Below, in pieces: positions 1 to 5,030 of a DNA stretch of 5,030 nt. Below the pieces are notes generated by a model, which saw only the letters and a list, made by a program, of their open reading frames with translations, had not been told where the DNA came from and made no database searches. Position 1 is the stretch's first letter, and the number at the start of each line of letters is the position of its first letter. This DNA is from Planctomycetota bacterium (GTDB taxonomy: Bacteria > Planctomycetota > Planctomycetia > Planctomycetales > Planctomycetaceae): the NCBI GenBank assembly GCA_024278285.1, contig JAJRTM010000546.1:1-5030 (forward strand), written 5' to 3'. Position numbers and translations under genes: made by a program.

Positions 1-174
1 GTGATGACAAAACTCGCTGAGACTTCGTGTACGCAGATTTCGCTGACCTTTTTGGTGATGAATTTAGAAGAATCGCTACGGCGTTTCTGCCTGCGATCAA
101 TGATCCGCCGCTGCCTCACCCCACCAGCCTGTCACCGCCAGCAAGCGGCTGCGTTGATGAGCCTGGCCTGTTAA
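1..174 (+). CDS. Possible C-terminal end of an unidentified protein, cut by the left edge
   Basis: This is the only + strand frame open from the left edge. It runs 57 codons to a TAA at 172-174. The visible translation ends in an Arg/Cys-rich stretch (MNLEESLRRFCLRSMIRRC, then a Pro/Ala/Gln-rich tail ending LMSLAC). I do not recognise the family. The stretch is visibly richer in G+C than the AT-rich sequence that follows, and the change falls close to the stop, which fits the end of a coding region. Against it, 57 codons is short, one - strand frame is also open across 1-131, and no domain can be named. If real, it is a chromosomal gene flanking the tRNA and not part of the island. Confidence 0.3.
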   Translation: MMTKLAETSCTQISLTFLVMNLEESLRRFCLRSMIRRCLTPPACHRQQAAALMSLAC

Positions 175-603
175 TATTCTCAGCCCAAATAAATAAATCC
201 AAGCCCCATGATTTTCCCGAAAGATATAAAATATTTTTTCGTCCAGCCTCAGATAACTTTATCAGCAAGCCCTAAATAGAACAACGTGGTTTGTTGTGGA
301 CCTTAAAGCAGGACAGGTTGCTTTTCAATTTGATTCTGCTAGAATCCGCCGTAGATTTCCATTATGATATTTTACTTGGACAATAATCTTTTTACCACTG
401 AGGTTTGCGACGATTTTTGAGCTTGTATTTTCATGTATTCATCGTTACATAATTACTTCTCTCTGACTTTAGTCTCACAACGTGTATTTACAATAACAAA
501 TCATAAAAAACAAATTCAAGAAGTATGAGAATGTTGAAAGCCTGAATTTTCATTGCATTAATAAATGCGAATTTTATTTTATTAGCTCCCTTGGCCTGTG
601 AGA
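175..603. other. AT-rich intergenic stretch with no convincing gene
   Basis: No frame here has a credible protein. A sigma70-like pair, TTGCTT (318-323) and TAGAAT (340-345) with a 16-base spacer, is present, but only an 18-codon frame (364-420) without a ribosome binding site follows it. Short inverted repeats occur at 281-297 (ACAAC/GTTGT, 7-base loop) and 555-568 (GCATT/AATGC, 4-base loop). The second is followed on the + strand by a T-rich run (571-582), but the stem is too weak to call a terminator. Any promoter of the tRNA should lie between about 600 and 705, where I find no clear -35/-10 pair. Confidence 0.5.
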
Positions 604-2235
<1,632 letters not shown>

Positions 2236-2499
2236 TTAATTACTCCTCCAATTCTTCATCTCAGAATTCCGAATTTTGTTCCATTGTATTTGAGTTGGCG
2301 TCCCCGCATTTACCCAGCATTGAAGTTCGTGGTAACTCCACAGCTTTTTGCTTCCTCCAAACGAGACTGGTGCAGGTAAACACCCCTCTTGTTCTCGACG
2401 CCGTAATGTACGGAGGGAGACTCTAAAGAGTTTTGCTACTTCGGTACGCGTGATAAGATACGGATCAAGCTTGTTGATAATTGGTGGTCTATCTGACAT
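2236..2499 (-). CDS. Excisionase-like / AlpA-type HTH DNA-binding protein
   Basis: The small 87-residue protein has a winged-helix HTH of the HTH_17/MerR-like type used by excisionases and AlpA regulators. Residues about 15-36 (LITRTEVAKLFRVSLRTLRR) form the recognition helix region, followed by a wing with P-P-V-x-F-G and K-x-W-S-Y (residues 42-56), and then H-E-L-Q-C-W-V (57-63), the usual ending of the fold. It probably binds DNA near the attachment site or its own promoter and sets the direction of recombination. The ATG at 2497-2499 is the first in frame after an upstream TAA and has GGAG about ten bases ahead. Its TAA stop (2236-2238) directly touches the integrase start, so the two genes form a xis-int operon. 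A purely regulatory role is also possible; the fold is more certain than the function. Confidence 0.82.
   Translation of the reverse strand: MSDRPPIINKLDPYLITRTEVAKLFRVSLRTLRRREQEGCLPAPVSFGGSKKLWSYHELQCWVNAGTPTQIQWNKIRNSEMKNWRSN
2243..2249 (-). promoter_or_regulatory. Strong ribosome binding site of the integrase gene
   Basis: Read on the - strand this is GGAGGAG, seven bases before the ATG (spacer TAATTAA). It lies inside the last codons of the excisionase-like gene, so integrase translation can be coupled to it. It is the clearest Shine-Dalgarno sequence in the window; the + strand genes have weak ones or none. The same CTCCTCC string (as read on the + strand) recurs in the loop of the hairpin at 2621-2696. 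Confidence 0.75.
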
Positions 2500-2516
2500 T
2501 GTACAAAATCTCCATT

Positions 2517-2532
2517 GGCATTATTTCATGCC
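2517..2532. repeat. Short hairpin in the leader of the excisionase-like gene
   Basis: GGCAT (2517-2521) and ATGCC (2528-2532) are exact inverted repeats around a six-base loop. On the - strand the hairpin sits just ahead of the GGAG ribosome binding site of the excisionase-like gene, so it could be an operator or affect translation of that gene. The stem is short and may be chance. Confidence 0.35.
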
Positions 2533-2602
2533 GTCACAAAAGTGAATAAAGGAGATCTATTGTCAGTAGTAGAAAGAGGGATCCAATGCACTGAATGACT
2601 CA

Positions 2603-2620
2603 TGTATGCTTTCACATACA
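2603..2620. repeat. Six-base inverted repeat, possible operator
   Basis: TGTATG (2603-2608) and CATACA (2615-2620) form an exact inverted repeat with the six-base spacer CTTTCA. It lies between the divergent xis-int and HTH units and abuts the larger hairpin. Size and symmetry suit a binding site for a dimeric HTH protein such as either neighbouring regulator, but nothing in the sequence says which. Confidence 0.4.
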
Positions 2621-2696
2621 GGATGGAAGTTTGACCTGACAGACTCGCTCCTCCTCAATTGCGAGGTTAACACCCTGTCAGGAGCCACTTCCAACC
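2621..2696. repeat. Long multi-part inverted repeat (possible structured RNA or operator)
   Basis: The outer arms GGATGGAAGT (2621-2630) and ACTTCCAACC (2687-2696) pair at nine of ten positions. After a symmetric four-by-four unpaired segment, CCTGACAG (2635-2642) pairs exactly with CTGTCAGG (2675-2682). Inside, CTCGC (2644-2648) pairs with GCGAG (2661-2665) around a pyrimidine-rich loop, TCCTCCTCAATT. The stem is too long and too regular to be likely by chance. It is not followed by a T-run on either strand, so it is not an ordinary terminator. Its place between divergent genes fits an operator or integrase/excisionase accessory site; the layered stem would also suit a small RNA on the + strand. 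No function can be assigned. Confidence 0.65.
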
Positions 2697-2702
2697 GATC
2701 AG

Positions 2703-2730
2703 TTGTTTAATTAACCGAATTGTATATACT
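2703..2730 (+). promoter_or_regulatory. Candidate sigma70-type promoter of the HTH/macro-like unit
   Basis: A -10-like TATACT (2725-2730, five of six consensus bases) is preceded at 16 bases by a poor -35-like TTGTTT (2703-2708). A transcript from here would have a leader of about 30 bases before the ATG at 2767. The promoter lies directly beside the long inverted repeat (2621-2696), so a protein bound there could control it. Confidence 0.4.
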
Positions 2731-2766
2731 GCCACCCAGTAAATCAACCGCAAGAGAGTATAAAAT

Positions 2767-3045
2767 ATGATGAAATTTCATTTTCGAGAATTATTGATAG
2801 AAAAGGAGAATCAACTTGGGCGAAGGATTCCTTTACGTGAAGTCTCAGAAGCAACTGGGATTTCGGTACAGGTATTGTCCAGTTTAGCCTCTCCTGCTCG
2901 GCAGATTGTCACTAACACTGCTTTTGTGGAATCAATTTGTCGTTACTTTGCTTGTGCACTGAGCGATTTAATGGAATTTGATCCGGGAATTGATACCGAA
3001 TACTCCTGTCATGTTGATGAACTCTATCCAGAGCGAAGGCGGTAG
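2767..3045 (+). CDS. Small XRE/Cro-type HTH transcriptional regulator
   Basis: The 92-residue protein matches the compact Cro/C1-type HTH pattern: helix 1 (residues 3-14, KFHFRELLIEKE), then IPLREVSEATGISVQVLSSLAS (21-42) as the helix-turn-helix, then TAFVESICRYFACALSDLMEFDP (51-73), the usual closing helices of this type (HTH_26-like). The last 19 residues are extra. It probably regulates the unit it opens, from the inverted repeats upstream. The ATG at 2767 is followed by a second ATG; ahead of it is only a purine-rich AGAGAG, a weak ribosome binding site. Its end overlaps the next gene by 29 bases in a different frame, which suggests translational coupling and a shared role. As a regulator of the neighbouring xis-int operon it would also be well placed. 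The fold is fairly sure; the target is inferred. Confidence 0.82.
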   Translation: MMKFHFRELLIEKENQLGRRIPLREVSEATGISVQVLSSLASPARQIVTNTAFVESICRYFACALSDLMEFDPGIDTEYSCHVDELYPERRR

Positions 3046-4129
3046 AATTTATGACGAGCTTCCGGCACTCAAAATAGTTGAAATTTTGACGAGGTATGCA
3101 AATCATCAAAAGTCTGCCTCAAAGGAAAATCGAATGTGGTTCAAGGCCTTGACAGGTTTTTGCGAAGAATCAACAGAACACGTTCAGAAAAATCTTTCGA
3201 TGAGCGGTCATGTTCTAAAATCGCTCGTCAATAACAAGGAATATCTCTGTGGTTTTCTCGAAATACCATCCCTGGGGGAATTACGAAATCGTATTCAGCT
3301 TAATGGGTTCCCTGCTGGAAAATTATCTGTTCGTGAAGTCGTTGCCGATGTTCAATATCTGCACTTGAAAGAATCAAACAGAGATGCCCTGTTTCAAGTT
3401 GCTTCACAGTTTAATCTTCTTGAAATGGTCTCTCCACATGCAACTCCTGAGCATGGGGTTGATATTTATGAAGATGACTCAACGCAAGGACCAGCTTGTG
3501 CTGTTGCTGCTGGTGCAGGAACAATTTACCGAAACTATTTCGTAAATGTTAATGGGCAAACAGGTCAATCAACTGCAAATCAAATTGACTGTCTTGCCGA
3601 TATCGGAAGTGCTTTAGGAAATTCAGGTAACCGTCTCTGGCTAATGAAAAACGGTTATGCTTTGGCATCTGAAAAGGGATTATTCGAAATCAACAATAAA
3701 CTCAAGCAGGCAAGTGAGTCTGAAAGAGATGAATTAAGAGAGTTGTTACGTATCGGAATTCAATGGGATACCGAAGTCACCATTTCAGATTCCAGACAGA
3801 CCGTGTCTCAGGCATACTGTTCTGCTCTGCCTGTTGCCTATTCCGAGCATTCATCTGATTTATGGGCAAAGTTTGCTCAACTGATTCTAGAAGCAACTTA
3901 TGAGGCAACAATTTGTGCGGGCATACTAAATTATCATCGCAGTGGAAATAACACGATCTACCTGACGCTTGTTGGTGGCGGGGCATTTGGCAATAAGAAT
4001 GAATGGATATTAAATGCGTTATCCCGCACTTTCAGCCAATACAGGCACGTTGGTCTTGATGTGGTTATTGTGAGTTATGGGAATTCCAATCACTCGGTTC
4101 GAAGATTCATTCATGACTTGTCAAATTAG
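3017..4129 (+). CDS. Protein of unknown function with macrodomain/PARG-like motifs
   Basis: The 370-residue protein has no signal peptide or membrane segment, so it is probably cytoplasmic. The N-terminal ~100 residues look helical. From about residue 105 the sequence has the marks of a conserved enzyme or ligand-binding core: VQYLHLKESN (112-121), QFNLLEMVSP (131-140), TQGPACAVAAGAGTIYRNYF (156-175), NQIDCLADIG (188-197), and near the end LTLVGGGAFGN (316-326) followed by a helix and the strand LDVVIVSY (347-354). A strand ending in N-x-L, a Gly/Ala-rich segment, and a late hydrophobic strand running into GGGAFGN before a helix resemble the order of macrodomain and poly(ADP-ribose) glycohydrolase folds, which bind ADP-ribose. 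This resemblance is an inference from motifs. I favour the ATG at 3017 (another is at 3011) over a TTG at 2978, because the conserved-looking sequence begins after it. It overlaps the HTH gene by 29 bases and lacks a clear ribosome binding site, so coupled translation is likely. Confidence 0.8.
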   Translation: MNSIQSEGGRIYDELPALKIVEILTRYANHQKSASKENRMWFKALTGFCEESTEHVQKNLSMSGHVLKSLVNNKEYLCGFLEIPSLGELRNRIQLNGFPAGKLSVREVVADVQYLHLKESNRDALFQVASQFNLLEMVSPHATPEHGVDIYEDDSTQGPACAVAAGAGTIYRNYFVNVNGQTGQSTANQIDCLADIGSALGNSGNRLWLMKNGYALASEKGLFEINNKLKQASESERDELRELLRIGIQWDTEVTISDSRQTVSQAYCSALPVAYSEHSSDLWAKFAQLILEATYEATICAGILNYHRSGNNTIYLTLVGGGAFGNKNEWILNALSRTFSQYRHVGLDVVIVSYGNSNHSVRRFIHDLSN

Positions 4130-4158
4130 ATGTAGACTTCATAACAGATCTCTGAATC

Positions 4159-4222
4159 AAAAAGTTACCGCGTTGAAGTCAGGCCTCTTGAGGGAACGAG
4201 AGGCTGACGACAACGAAGTAAC
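4159..4222 (-). terminator. Rho-independent terminator of the DUF5131 gene, long imperfect hairpin
   Basis: Nested arms pair in order: GTTAC (4164-4168) with GTAAC (4218-4222), CGTTG (4171-4175) with CAACG (4211-4215), GTCAG (4178-4182) with CTGAC (4204-4208), and CCTCT (4184-4188) with AGAGG (4199-4203). Two two-by-two internal loops and one bulged G interrupt the stem, and a ten-base loop closes it. On the - strand the hairpin is followed at once by five T (complement of 4159-4163), so it ends transcripts of the - strand gene finishing at 4277. In the + direction no T-run follows, so it is a poorer terminator for the gene ending at 4129, though it may still block convergent read-through. 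Confidence 0.6.
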
Positions 4223-4237
4223 CAGGCTTTCTGACAA

Positions 4238-4252
4238 TGCAATTTTATTGCA
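4238..4252. repeat. Short palindrome between convergent genes
   Basis: TGCAAT (4238-4243) and ATTGCA (4247-4252) are exact inverted repeats around TTT. It lies between the stop of the DUF5131 gene and the main terminator hairpin. The stem is AT-rich with a three-base loop and no T-run follows on either strand, so a role is doubtful; it may assist 3' end protection or be chance. Confidence 0.3.
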
Positions 4253-4276
4253 CCGAATATTTCAGGAAGCCAGTTA

Positions 4277-5030
4277 TCAGTCCATTCCAAGCAAATCAAA
4301 AATACTCGTTTCGCGTTCAAAAGGCATCTCCCGAATGCGGAGATCTTCAGGCCAGAAGTCCCAATCACCTCCACTGCCCTGGCCTTTGATTTTCACTGAT
4401 CTCCCATTCTCGACAGGGTTATCTCCGAGTTGTTTTAGGAAATAGGGAGTGCCACCCGCACGACAGATATCACGAAGTTCTCTGGCCCAGTTCAGGTCAA
4501 ATGACCTCCTCTTTCCTCCAGATTCTCCGCCCTGAATCACCCAGGAAATGGGAGATAGATCCACAGCGTTCCATGAGATCTCTTCGAGTTGAGGTTCAAC
4601 GGAAAGAAATTTCTTCGTTTCTGCTGTCCCGACTTTAGCAATATCCTCGATTCTGGACAGAGACACGTTGCTCGTAATAGAAGTTCCCACCCATAAGTTT
4701 TGTGGCCAGCTTATCCCTTTATTCAAAAGGTTTTTGCTGAATTCAGCCATTCGCTCAGGACGTTTGGTCAGCCATAACCATATATGCCGCCTTCCTGCGT
4801 CTGATTTCACAACGTGAATAATTTCCTTTTTCAGATACTCAAAGGATACCGCCTTTGATAGCGAGTCTCCCATACTGGAAATGAAAATCAGACGAGGAAG
4901 ACCCGCAAGCCAGGGCTTTCCTTTACGGGATTCGCCTCTGAGATCCGATGCTTTTGCCTCGATTTCCATTCGACCGGGAAATTGTGTGACTTCCTCAAAT
5001 GACGGAGCGAAACCGCAAGCTATTCCATTA
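4277..5030 (-). CDS. DUF5131 (phage Gp37/Gp68) family protein, N-terminus beyond the right edge
   Basis: The frame is open to the right edge. The internal ATG at 4967-4969 is not the start: about 20 further codons (NGIACGFAPSFEEVTQFPGR) continue the family pattern upstream. The visible 250 residues carry the hallmarks of DUF5131 in order: KPWLAGLPRLIFISSMGD, HIWLWLTKRPERM, LWVGTSIT, KFLSVEPQLEEI, WVIQGGESGG, GTPYFLKQLG, and the C-terminal GGDWDFWPEDLRIREMP. Family members usually start with a Cys-rich segment recalling radical SAM proteins, which would be off the window here. The biochemical role is unsettled. Members occur in phages and islands, often beside a three-Cys-motif partner protein (TcmP). 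The gene ends with TGA at 4277-4279 ahead of a hairpin terminator and is convergent to the macro-like gene, so it is a separate transcription unit. The family call is firm, the function is not. Confidence 0.88.
   Translation of the reverse strand, partial: NGIACGFAPSFEEVTQFPGRMEIEAKASDLRGESRKGKPWLAGLPRLIFISSMGDSLSKAVSFEYLKKEIIHVVKSDAGRRHIWLWLTKRPERMAEFSKNLLNKGISWPQNLWVGTSITSNVSLSRIEDIAKVGTAETKKFLSVEPQLEEISWNAVDLSPISWVIQGGESGGKRRSFDLNWARELRDICRAGGTPYFLKQLGDNPVENGRSVKIKGQGSGGDWDFWPEDLRIREMPFERETSIFDLLGMD

Noticed and set aside
27..275. An 82-codon + strand frame starting with GTG.
   Set aside because: It crosses the composition change near 175 into AT-rich sequence, has no ribosome binding site or recognisable motif, and overlaps the better-supported frame that enters from the left edge.
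364..420. An 18-codon + strand frame (MIFYLDNNLFTTEVCDDF) downstream of a promoter-like pair.
   Set aside because: No ribosome binding site, very short, and the -35 match is poor; nothing suggests a leader peptide because no operon follows.
2500..2600. A promoter for the xis-int operon on the - strand.
   Set aside because: Several AT-rich hexamers could be matched loosely, but no -35/-10 pair with proper spacing stood out, so none is annotated.
2621..2766. Retron-type msr/msd RNA, suggested by the long hairpin upstream of a cargo operon.
   Set aside because: No reverse transcriptase is encoded next to it: the genes that follow are an HTH regulator and a macro-like protein.
2978..3016. TTG at 2978 as the start of the macro-like gene.
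   Set aside because: It would give a 68-base overlap with the HTH gene and has no ribosome binding site; ATG codons at 3011 and 3017 are more plausible.
4077..4445. A + strand frame of 122 codons spanning the convergent gap.
   Set aside because: It runs through the end of the macro-like gene, the terminator hairpin and the antisense strand of the DUF5131 gene, whose family motifs are unmistakable.

Overview
The window looks like the integrase end of a mobile genomic island inserted in a tRNA-Arg gene, probably in a planctomycete (a Gimesia- or Rubinisphaera-like organism is plausible). That guess rests on three things: the style of the tyrosine recombinase (start MARVFKKITKK, core motif HSNRHTFITKLCQANIHPKTAQELARHS, long polar tail), the small HTH regulator type, and an AT-leaning composition with weak Shine-Dalgarno signals. 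It comes from recognised sequence style, not from a database search.

Layout. Positions 1-174 hold what may be the tail of a chromosomal gene, and 175-603 is AT-rich sequence with no convincing gene. A tRNA-Arg(ACG) gene lies at 706-779 on the + strand. Immediately downstream, and reading back through the tRNA on the - strand, is a tyrosine integrase (604-2235), preceded with no gap by an AlpA/MerR-type excisionase-like gene (2236-2499). A 267-base divergent intergenic region (2500-2766) holds three inverted repeats, one of them a roughly 76-base multi-part hairpin, and a promoter-like sequence. On the + strand follow a small XRE-type HTH regulator (2767-3045) and an overlapping 370-residue protein of unknown function (3017-4129) with macrodomain/PARG-like motifs. 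A convergent gene on the - strand (4277 to the right edge) is the C-terminal 250 residues of a DUF5131 (phage Gp37/Gp68) protein. A hairpin followed by a T-run separates these two convergent genes and is a good terminator for the DUF5131 gene.

How the parts fit. The tRNA is intact and its 3' end faces the integrase, so the island extends rightwards from the tRNA 3' half, and the second attachment site should lie beyond position 5030. Xis and Int form a recombination module read leftwards. The HTH gene and its overlapping partner form a coupled two-gene cargo unit read rightwards. The DUF5131 gene is separate cargo and belongs to a family often seen with a TcmP partner, which would be off the window. 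The points most worth a second look are the HTH/macro-like pair, the structured divergent region whose loop is complementary to the integrase ribosome binding site, and the integrase reading frame that continues through the tRNA into chromosomal DNA.
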